A DNA stretch of 25,334 nucleotides from Candidatus Effluviviaceae Genus I sp. (GTDB taxonomy: Bacteria > Joyebacterota > Joyebacteria > Joyebacterales > Joyebacteraceae). The notes beneath the pieces were generated by a model. It did not search any database and was not told the origin of the DNA. It was given only the letters and a program-made list of their open reading frames with translations. Location: the NCBI GenBank assembly GCA_016867725.1, contig VGIX01000026.1, positions 1 through 25,334 on the forward strand, given 5' to 3'. How positions within the stretch are numbered: position 1 is the first letter of the stretch; each line of letters begins with the position of its first letter. Position numbers and translations under genes: made by a program. Positions 6,631 to 13,275 of this stretch are shown here, in pieces.

Positions 6631-8565
6631 ATGATGCCACAGATTCTCGTTCCCATCGTCGTTCCGGCCATCGCGGGGGGCTTGTGCTTCCTCGTCCCGA
6701 GGCGCGTGCGCGGCCTAAGGGAGCTCATCGCTCTGGCCGCCCTTGTGTGGGCGTTCGTCGCGTCCGCCCGGCTCTTCGGCGGGGGGGCGGTCTCGTACCA
6801 GGCCGACTGGATGGCCTTCGGCGATCTCAAGGTCATCTTCGATCTCGTCCTCACGCGGTTCAGCGCGTTCATCATCGTGTTCGTCACGCTCTTCGGGCTC
6901 GCCATCGGGCTCTACACGGTCGGGTGGGCGGGTCTGCGCAACGACGAGCACGACGGCCGCCGCACCTACGCGTTCCTGCTCTGGACGGTCGGGTCAGCGT
7001 GCGGCGCGGCGCTCTCGAACAGCCTGCTCGTTCTCCTGCTGTTCTGGGAGGTGCTCACCGCCATCCTCTTCCTGTACGTGAACCTGGGCGCGAAGAAGGA
7101 CGAGGCGTCGGCCGGAGCGTCGAAGAGCTTCATCATGCTCGGGCTCTCCGACGCCGCGCTGTTCATCTCCGTGGCGTATCTCTGGGTGAACTACGGCACG
7201 GTCTCGATGAACAGGCTCTCGGTCTTCGTGGGCGACCCGGCGACGACCGCGGTGTACCTGCTCATGGTCGTCGCGGCCATCACGAAGGCCGGCGCGATGC
7301 CGTTCCACACCTGGATCCCCGCGGCCGCGAAGGGCGCGCCCACGCCGGTGATGGCGTTGCTTCCGGCCTCCATCGACAAGCTTCTCGGCATCTACCTGCT
7401 CTACCGCCTGAGCATCGACATCTTCAGCATCGGCGGCGGTCTGTCGCTCCTTCTCATGATCGTCGGCACCGTCACAATCGTCGGCGCCGTGCTCATGGCG
7501 CTCATCCAGCACGACCTCAGGGTGCTGCTGTCCTACCACGCGATCAGCCAGGTGGGGTACATGGTGCTCGGCATCGGCACGGGCCTGCCCATCGCCGTGG
7601 CGGGCGGGCTCTTCCACATGCTGAACCACACCGTGTACAAGAGCCTCCTCTTCCTGTGCGCCGGGTCGCTTGAGAAGCAGGCGGGGACGACCGAGCTCGA
7701 GAAGCTCGGGGGTCTGGCGCGCGCCATGCCCGTCACGTTCGTCACGTGCGCGATCGCGGCGCTCGCGATCTCCGGCGTGCCGCCGATGAACGGGTTCGTG
7801 TCGAAGTGGATGGTCTACACCGGGCTCGTCCAGATGGGCGACCTCGGGTTCAAGGCGTACTGGATCTTCCTCGACGCCGCGCTCTTCGGGAGCGCGCTCA
7901 CGCTCGCGTCGTTCGTGAAGGTGCTGTACTCGGGCTTCCTCGGGCAGCGGCCGAGCGGTGTCGCGCACGTCCGCGAGGCCAACGGAGCGATGCTCGTCCC
8001 GATGGTCGTCCTGGCCGCGATGTGCGTCTTCTTCGGCGTGTGGGCGAAGTACCCCATCGACACCTTCATCAACCCCGTCGTGCGGGGCGCCATCGCCACG
8101 GCGCCGACAGGCCAGATCCAGCTCCTCATGCCGGGGACCTCGGCCCTCCGCCACATGTACGGGTTCTGGAACCCGAGCACGGCGACGGGCCTCATCGTGA
8201 TCGGCCTGGTCCTCGGGCTCCTCATCGTGTCCGTGGGCCGGTTCGCGAAGCGGCGCGTGGGCCGCGTGTTCATCGGCGGCGAGAGGGTGACGAGCCTCGA
8301 CGCGATGCACGTGCCGGGCACCGGCTTCTACCACACGATCCGCGACGTGAAGGGCCTCCACGGGATGCTCGAGAACGCGGAGGCGAAGGTCTTCGACGTG
8401 TACGAGGTCGGCGGGCGGATCGGCAACGTGTTCGTGCAGGGGCTCCGTTCGATCCACAACGGCGTGCTCTCGACGTATCTGGCGTGGTGCGTGATCGGTC
8501 TTGGCGCGGTGGTGTTCGCGCTGCTCTCCGCGCTTCTCAGACATCTCGTGAGCGAGACGCCGTAG
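6631..8565 (+). CDS. NuoL/MrpA-N-like ion-translocating subunit
   Basis: This 644-residue polytopic protein is of the proton-conducting antiporter family (Proton_antipo_M). Key polar residues of the family are visible: E140 (LLFWEVLT), K219 (AAITKAGAMPFH) and K250 (ASIDKLLG). Beyond the 14-helix core lies an extra C-terminal part (about 520-644) with a hydrophobic helix, a soluble stretch containing FIGGE and VPGTGFYHTI, and a final helix. This tail may act like the lateral helix of NuoL or like MbhI, for which I see no separate gene. The next gene encodes the MrpA C-terminal domains, so together the two correspond to a split MrpA. The start is ATGATG at 6631 after GGGGGAAGG; 6634 is an equally possible start. 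Confidence 0.9.
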   Translation: MMPQILVPIVVPAIAGGLCFLVPRRVRGLRELIALAALVWAFVASARLFGGGAVSYQADWMAFGDLKVIFDLVLTRFSAFIIVFVTLFGLAIGLYTVGWAGLRNDEHDGRRTYAFLLWTVGSACGAALSNSLLVLLLFWEVLTAILFLYVNLGAKKDEASAGASKSFIMLGLSDAALFISVAYLWVNYGTVSMNRLSVFVGDPATTAVYLLMVVAAITKAGAMPFHTWIPAAAKGAPTPVMALLPASIDKLLGIYLLYRLSIDIFSIGGGLSLLLMIVGTVTIVGAVLMALIQHDLRVLLSYHAISQVGYMVLGIGTGLPIAVAGGLFHMLNHTVYKSLLFLCAGSLEKQAGTTELEKLGGLARAMPVTFVTCAIAALAISGVPPMNGFVSKWMVYTGLVQMGDLGFKAYWIFLDAALFGSALTLASFVKVLYSGFLGQRPSGVAHVREANGAMLVPMVVLAAMCVFFGVWAKYPIDTFINPVVRGAIATAPTGQIQLLMPGTSALRHMYGFWNPSTATGLIVIGLVLGLLIVSVGRFAKRRVGRVFIGGERVTSLDAMHVPGTGFYHTIRDVKGLHGMLENAEAKVFDVYEVGGRIGNVFVQGLRSIHNGVLSTYLAWCVIGLGAVVFALLSALLRHLVSETP

Positions 8566-8607
8566 GCACCGGCCGGCCCCGGCGGCGCGACAGGCTGGAG
8601 ACGACCC

Positions 8608-9165
8608 ATGGGTGACATCACTCCGCAGCTGTACACGCTTCTGGCCTTCATGGTGATCGGCTCGATCGTGGCCATCGAGACGCGGAACCTGCTTTCCGCG
8701 GTCATCTCGGTGAGCGCGGTCGGGTTCGCCGCGTCGGTCGCGTTCCTCTTCCTGGGCGCGCCGGACATCGCGATCACCCAGCTCGTCGTGGAGGTCCTCG
8801 TGCTCATCATCCTCATCCGAGGCACGATCCTCCTCGACAACACGGCCATCGAGACGCACCGCGACACGCTGGCGGTCGTGTCCTCACTGATCTTCTTCGG
8901 GCTCCTGCTCGGGTTCGGCGCGATGATCTTCGGGAGCCAGGGCTTCCCGGAGTTCGGCGCGCCGCTCATGCGTGTGTCGAAGGTATACGTGCAGACCGGG
9001 CTCCCGGCGACCTACGCCGCGAACATCGTCGCGTCGGTCATCCTCGACTTCCGGGGATACGACACGCTGGGTGAGGCGACGGTCCTCTTCGTCTCGATTC
9101 TCGCCGCTCTCACGCTCCTCCGCCGGGAGGGGAAGGTGCGGACGGGGGAGGCCGCGACAGCATGA
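8608..9165 (+). CDS. MrpA C-terminal-type subunit, MbhD and MbhE domains fused (DUF4040)
   Basis: This 185-residue membrane protein has two parts. Residues 1-100 form the DUF4040/MbhD domain, with GAPDIAITQLVVE at 50-62. Residues 125-175 are MbhE-like, with TGLPATYAANIVASVILD and RGYDTLGE (149-156). In Pyrococcus these are separate MbhD and MbhE proteins; in bacterial Mrp antiporters both form the C-terminus of MrpA. Here they form a separate gene just after the NuoL-like gene, so mrpA is split at this natural domain boundary. In the archaeal Mbh structure these domains belong to the ion-translocating membrane module. The stop overlaps the next ATG as ATGA. Confidence 0.9.
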   Translation: MGDITPQLYTLLAFMVIGSIVAIETRNLLSAVISVSAVGFAASVAFLFLGAPDIAITQLVVEVLVLIILIRGTILLDNTAIETHRDTLAVVSSLIFFGLLLGFGAMIFGSQGFPEFGAPLMRVSKVYVQTGLPATYAANIVASVILDFRGYDTLGEATVLFVSILAALTLLRREGKVRTGEAATA

Positions 9166-9623
9166 AGCCGACGGGCATGACGGTCATCGTGAAGACGATC
9201 ACGGACTTCGTGGTCGGCTTCATCGTTCTGTTCGGGGCGTACATCGTGCTCTACGGGCACATCACGCCGGGCGGCGGGTTCTCGGGCGGCGTCGTCATCG
9301 CGTGCGCGTTCATCCTCGTGATGCTCGGGCACGGGCGCGACGTGGCGTTCGAGAGGCTGGGCGAACGCACGGCGTCCATCCTCGACTCGACCGGGGCGCT
9401 CGCGTTCCTCGTCATCGCGTGGCTGGGCGTGTGGGGCGGCTACTTCTTCATGAACGTCCTCGTGAAGGGAACGCCGTTCCGCCTCCTGAGCTCGGGCTCG
9501 ATCCTGGCGAACAACCTCGCCATCGGGCTCAAGGTCTCAAGCTCGCTCTTCCTCGTGTTCTCGGCGCTGGCCGTGTTCCGCAAGCGGTCCTTCAGGGCCC
9601 TGCTGGAGGATGATCTGACATGA
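9162..9623 (+). CDS. mnhB: Mrp antiporter subunit B (MnhB/MbhF)
   Basis: This 153-residue membrane protein is of the MnhB family, with about four hydrophobic helices. The family hallmark GHITPGGGFSGG occurs at 32-43. It overlaps the preceding gene (ATGA at 9162) and the following one (ATGA at 9620), which points to tight co-translation. In Mrp antiporters and Mbh-type hydrogenases MrpB/MbhF is a small membrane subunit of the Na+/H+ translocation module. Length and start agree with the family. Confidence 0.94.
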   Translation: MKPTGMTVIVKTITDFVVGFIVLFGAYIVLYGHITPGGGFSGGVVIACAFILVMLGHGRDVAFERLGERTASILDSTGALAFLVIAWLGVWGGYFFMNVLVKGTPFRLLSSGSILANNLAIGLKVSSSLFLVFSALAVFRKRSFRALLEDDLT

Positions 9624-9967
9624 CCGTCTACTTCCTCTGCGCGGTTCTCATCACGATGGGGCTCTACTGCCTCGTCGCCAAGAAGCACATCGTGAAGAAG
9701 GTGATCGGCCTGTGCATCATGGAGTACGCGGTCAACCTGTACCTCATCATCATCGGGTACAAGCGTGGGGGCATCGCGCCGGTCATCGACCCCAAGATGC
9801 GGCCTGAGGCGCTCGAGCGGTTCGTGGACCCGCTGCCGCAGGCGCTCGTGCTCACGTCCATCGTCATCGGGCTCGGCGTGCTCTCGCTTATGGTCTCGAT
9901 GTGCATCCGGATCTACGAGAAGCACGGGACCTTCGACATGTCCCAGATCAGCAAGCTGAGGGGCTAG
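9620..9967 (+). CDS. mnhC: Mrp antiporter subunit C (MnhC/MbhG, NuoK-like)
   Basis: This 115-residue, three-helix membrane protein is of the NuoK/MrpC family. The family signature DPLPQALVLTSIVIG is present at 70-84, with a conserved E35 in the second helix (IMEYAVNLYL), which in NuoK homologues takes part in ion transfer. Its start overlaps the mnhB stop by four bases. It sits between the MrpB and MrpD subunits, as in canonical mrp operons. Confidence 0.95.
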   Translation: MTVYFLCAVLITMGLYCLVAKKHIVKKVIGLCIMEYAVNLYLIIIGYKRGGIAPVIDPKMRPEALERFVDPLPQALVLTSIVIGLGVLSLMVSMCIRIYEKHGTFDMSQISKLRG

Positions 9968-9970
9968 CGC

Positions 9971-11506
9971 ATGAACCTGCTGCCGTACTACGTTGCGATC
10001 CCGCTGGGGCTTGCCTTCCTCATCCCGCTCCTCTCGAAGTGGTGGAAGCGGTCGGGCGAGGTGCTGGCGGTCGGGGGGACGGCCATCCTGGCGGCGATGG
10101 CGCTCGGCGCGATCGGGTCGCCGACCGTGTGCTACCACATGGGCGGGTGGCGGCCGCCGGTTGGCATCGCCCTCATGAGCGACGGCCTCACCGTGCTCCT
10201 CCTGATCGCGGTCAACGTCGTGGGCTTCCTGTGCGTGCTGTTCTCGCTCAGGTACATGCGGTCGTACACCGCCCTCGAGAAGTACTACGCGCTCTTCATG
10301 CTCATGATCACCGGCATGAACGGGGTGGTCATCACGGCGGACGTCTTCAACCTGTTCGTGTTCCTCGAGATCGCGTCCATCGCGTCGTACGCGCTCGTGC
10401 CGTTCGGGATCGAGGCGGACGAGCTGGAGGCGGGCTTCAAGTACCTCATCCTCGGGAGCGTGGCGTCCACGATGGTGCTCTTCGCTATCGGCACCGTGTA
10501 CGCCGTGACCGGGTCGCTCAACATCGCCGACGTCGCGCGCGAGATCGCGACGAAGCACGCGACGGGCGACCTCAACCCGGCGCTCCTGCTCTCGGCGGCG
10601 TTCTTCCTCATGGGGTTCGGCCTCAAAGCCGCGCTCGTCCCGTTCCACGCGTGGCTGCCCGACGCGCACCCGTCGGCTCCCGCGCCCGTCTCAGCGATGC
10701 TGTCGGGCGTCGTGATCAAGAGCCTCGGCGTCTACGCGATGTGCCGCGTGTTCTTCCACATGTTCGGGTTCTCGCCCGCGGTGCCGAGTTCCGTGATCAT
10801 CGCGAACAGCATGATCGCGTTCGCTATCGCCTCGATCGTCTTCGGCGGGCTGCTCGCCGTCGGCCAGTGGGACTACAAGCGGCTTCTGGCCTACAGCTCG
10901 ATCGGGCAGGTGGGGTATGTCGTGCTCGGGATCGGGGTGGGCGCGAGGGTGCTCGCGACCGGCGGGCAGCCGGCGGTCGCCGCGCTCGCGATCCTCGGCG
11001 GGCTCTTCCACCTGATCAACCACACGGCGTTCAAGGCGCTCCTGTTCCTGTCGTCGGGCGCGATCCAGCACGCGACCGGGACGCGCGACATGAAGCAGCT
11101 CGGCGGGCTTAGGCTCCGCATGCCGGTCACCTCGACCACGACGACGCTCGCGGCGCTCTCGATCGCCGGCATCCCGCCGTTCTCGGGGTTCTGGAGCAAG
11201 CTCGTCATCATCATCGCGACCATCAAGGCCGGGCACCCCGCGATCGCATCGGTCGCCGTCGCCATGGCCTTCGTCACGCTGGCGTACTACGTGAAGGTCC
11301 AGCGCGAGATCATCTTCGGCGCGGTGCGCGGCGCCGTGGAGAAGGCGAGAGAGGTGCCGGCGCTCATGTGCATCCCGCTCGTCGTCCTCGCCATCGTGTG
11401 CGTCGGGTTCGGGCTCCTCTATCCGGCGGTTGGAAGCAGGATCCTCGAGCCCGCGAGGGACGCGCTCCTGGACGGCGCGGCGTACGTGAGGGCCGTTCTC
11501 GGCTAG
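9971..11506 (+). CDS. mnhD: Mrp antiporter subunit D (MnhD/MbhH, NuoN-like)
   Basis: This 511-residue polytopic protein is of the proton-conducting antiporter family. Family-critical polar residues are visible as E133 (FVFLEIAS), K219 (GFGLKAALVPFHAW) and K250 (VVIKSLGVY). The stretch LPDAHPSAPAPVSA is typical of MrpD/NuoN. It is the second antiporter-like subunit of the operon, next to the 644-residue NuoL-like protein. The ribosome site GAGGGG overlaps the end of mnhC, with a 7-nt spacing to the ATG at 9971. In Mbh the homologous MbhH is the proposed proton-pumping channel. Confidence 0.95.
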   Translation: MNLLPYYVAIPLGLAFLIPLLSKWWKRSGEVLAVGGTAILAAMALGAIGSPTVCYHMGGWRPPVGIALMSDGLTVLLLIAVNVVGFLCVLFSLRYMRSYTALEKYYALFMLMITGMNGVVITADVFNLFVFLEIASIASYALVPFGIEADELEAGFKYLILGSVASTMVLFAIGTVYAVTGSLNIADVAREIATKHATGDLNPALLLSAAFFLMGFGLKAALVPFHAWLPDAHPSAPAPVSAMLSGVVIKSLGVYAMCRVFFHMFGFSPAVPSSVIIANSMIAFAIASIVFGGLLAVGQWDYKRLLAYSSIGQVGYVVLGIGVGARVLATGGQPAVAALAILGGLFHLINHTAFKALLFLSSGAIQHATGTRDMKQLGGLRLRMPVTSTTTTLAALSIAGIPPFSGFWSKLVIIIATIKAGHPAIASVAVAMAFVTLAYYVKVQREIIFGAVRGAVEKAREVPALMCIPLVVLAIVCVGFGLLYPAVGSRILEPARDALLDGAAYVRAVLG

Positions 11507-11521
11507 CAAGAGGGAGCACCG

Positions 11522-12025
11522 ATGGGACATCTCAAGCGCAGGCTGCTCGACTTCGCCATCCTGTTCGTCCTCTGGATGCTGCTCGTGTGGTCGCTGGACA
11601 TCCAGGGGATCGTGGCCGGGGTGGTCGTCGCGGTCTTCTTCACGTTCATCGTGTCGGGCCTCCTGCCCGAGCGGGCCGAGCGCTTCTTCAGCCCGGTGCG
11701 GTGGTTCTGGGCCCTCGTTCACCTGGCGGTGCTCTGCTACTACATCGTGGTCGCGAACCTGGACGTGCTCTACCGGGTGCTCCACCCGAACCTCCCCATC
11801 AAGCCGGGCATCGTGAAGGTCAAGACGACGCTCAAGAGCGACGAGGCGAAGACGTTCCTGGCCAACTCGATCACGCTCACGCCCGGGACGCTCTCGGTGG
11901 ACATCATCGGCGACACGCTCTACGTCCACTGGATCAACGTGCACGAGGATCTGGACGACATCGAGAAGATCAGCTGGGACATCGCCGGCAAGTTCGAGGC
12001 GACCCTGAGGAGGGTGTTCGACTGA
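11522..12025 (+). CDS. mnhE: Mrp antiporter subunit E (MnhE/MbhA)
   Basis: This 167-residue protein is of the MnhE family. An N-terminal pair of hydrophobic helices is followed by a soluble domain containing the family pattern LKSDEAKTFLANSITLTPGT, then DIIGDTLYVHWI. Length matches the family. The start follows mnhD by 15 nt with AGAGGGAG as ribosome site. It lies between MrpD and MrpF as in standard mrp operons. Confidence 0.93.
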   Translation: MGHLKRRLLDFAILFVLWMLLVWSLDIQGIVAGVVVAVFFTFIVSGLLPERAERFFSPVRWFWALVHLAVLCYYIVVANLDVLYRVLHPNLPIKPGIVKVKTTLKSDEAKTFLANSITLTPGTLSVDIIGDTLYVHWINVHEDLDDIEKISWDIAGKFEATLRRVFD

Positions 12026-12026
12026 T

Positions 12027-12281
12027 ATGATGACATTCCTTCTCCTGCTCATCATCGGGTGCTTCATGTGCCTGATCAGGGTCGCGATGGGGCCCACGCC
12101 GCCCGACAGGGCGGTGGCCATCGACACGATCGGCGTCATGGTGGTGGGGATCTGCGGGATCTTCGCGATCATCACGGGCAAGGACTGGTACCTGAACATC
12201 GCCATCGCGTGGGCGCTCTTGTCGTTCATCGGCACGCTCGCGCTCGCGAAGTATCTGGAGGGGAGGGGGTTCGATGAATAA
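12027..12281 (+). CDS. mnhF: Mrp antiporter subunit F (MnhF/MbhB)
   Basis: This is an 84-residue protein with three hydrophobic helices. The MrpF hallmark GPTPPDRAVAIDTIG is present near residues 22-36. It starts two bases after the mnhE stop and its last eight bases overlap mnhG, consistent with coupled translation. Size and position match MrpF; no unusual features are seen. An alternative ATG lies one codon downstream. Confidence 0.94.
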   Translation: MMTFLLLLIIGCFMCLIRVAMGPTPPDRAVAIDTIGVMVVGICGIFAIITGKDWYLNIAIAWALLSFIGTLALAKYLEGRGFDE

Positions 12282-12606
12282 CGGAACCGCCGCGACCATC
12301 CTCATCGCGCTCGGCGTGTTCTTCGACCTCGTCGGCGCGCTCGGCCTTCTTCGCCTCCCGGACGTGTACAACAGGCTCCAGGCCGCGACGAAGTGCGTGA
12401 CGCTGGGGACGCTCTTCATCCTCGTCGGCGTCCTCGTCCACAGCGGGTGGAACGCGATGGGCGTCAAGGCGCTCCTCGCGGCCGTCTTCGTGCTGTGGAC
12501 GTCGCCGACCGGCAGCCACGCGCTGGCGCGGGGCGCGCACATCGCGGGCGTGCCGCTGTGGGAGAAGAGCGTCGTGGACAGGTATCGCGAGGACACCGGC
12601 AGGTAA
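12274..12606 (+). CDS. mnhG: Mrp antiporter subunit G (MnhG/MbhC)
   Basis: This is a 110-residue, three-helix membrane protein of the MrpG family. Family motifs LLRLPDVYNRLQAATKCVTLGT and TSPTGSHALARGAH are recognisable (pieces shown in order). It overlaps mnhF by eight bases and completes the MrpABCDEFG set. The following 60-nt gap is GC-rich and carries a hairpin with a bulged G, after which the last hydrogenase subunit gene begins. Confidence 0.93.
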   Translation: MNNGTAATILIALGVFFDLVGALGLLRLPDVYNRLQAATKCVTLGTLFILVGVLVHSGWNAMGVKALLAAVFVLWTSPTGSHALARGAHIAGVPLWEKSVVDRYREDTGR

Positions 12607-12611
12607 CCGGC

Positions 12612-12635
12612 GCGGCCGGCGGCCACCGCGGCCGT
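12612..12635 (+). other. GC-rich intercistronic hairpin (between mnhG and mbhN)
   Basis: A 6-bp stem CGGCCG/CGGCCG (12613-12618 with 12629-12634, plus a flanking G-U pair) is followed by a bulged G at 12619 and a 3-bp inner stem. The plan resembles the hairpin at 3031-3060. No U-tract is present. Confidence 0.4.
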
Positions 12636-12666
12636 ACGGCGCCGCCCGTCAGGAGATGCAGGCCCC

Positions 12667-13275
12667 ATGAGGACACCGAAGCTCCGCGAGCTCAGAGAGG
12701 CGCTCACGTCGCTCGTGAGCCCCGCCTACACGAGCAAGTTCCCGTTCACCCCCCTCAAGCCCGCGGAGGCGTTCCGCGGACAGCCGGAGTATCACGAGGA
12801 GGACTGCGTGGGGTGCGGGGCGTGCGCGGAGGTGTGCCCGGCGCGGACGATCGACGTCATCGACGAGGGGAACACGCGGACCCTCGTCCACCACTTCGAC
12901 AACTGCATCTACTGCGGTCAGTGCCAGGCGTACTGCACGACGAAGAAGGGCATCATCCTGTCGAACACGAAGTTCGACCTCGCGGTCTTCAGCCGCGCCG
13001 ACGCCGTGACGAAGGTGGAGAAGGAGCTCCTGCGCTGCGAGCACTGCGGCGACGTCATCGGCGCGGTGGACCACCTGCGCTGGATCGCGCGGAAGGTCGG
13101 CTCGCTCGCGGTCGCGAACCCCACGCTGCTCGTGGCGCTCCATCGCGGCTTCGGCGCGACGGTGGACCCGTCGGCCAGGCCGGAGGAGAAGCCGGTCGGG
13201 CGCGGCGACGGCTACCTCGTGATGTGCCCGGCGTGCCGGCGCGAGGTGTACCTCACCGAGGACTGGCTGGGGTAG
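12667..13275 (+). CDS. mbhN: NuoI/MbhN/HycF-like 2x[4Fe-4S] subunit with extra CxxC pairs
   Basis: This 202-residue protein has two ferredoxin-type motifs (C47/50/53/57 and C80/83/86/90) as in NuoI, MbhN and HyfH. It would carry electrons from the input module to the NuoB-like small subunit. The C-terminal part has two further CxxC pairs, C124/C127 (RCEHCGD) and C187/C190 (MCPACRR), which look like a zinc- or iron-binding site. It is the last gene of the operon and is separated from the other hydrogenase-core genes by the whole Mrp set. Its last 23 bp overlap the 3' end of the convergent pepF gene. The ribosome site AGGAG lies 12 nt before the ATG, a longer spacing than its neighbours. Confidence 0.9.
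   Translation: MRTPKLRELREALTSLVSPAYTSKFPFTPLKPAEAFRGQPEYHEEDCVGCGACAEVCPARTIDVIDEGNTRTLVHHFDNCIYCGQCQAYCTTKKGIILSNTKFDLAVFSRADAVTKVEKELLRCEHCGDVIGAVDHLRWIARKVGSLAVANPTLLVALHRGFGATVDPSARPEEKPVGRGDGYLVMCPACRREVYLTEDWLG

Noticed and set aside
8566-8607. Fourth member of the intercistronic hairpin set
   Set aside because: The gap contains GGCCGG palindromes, but the best stem I can draw is only about 4 bp, too weak to list as a feature.
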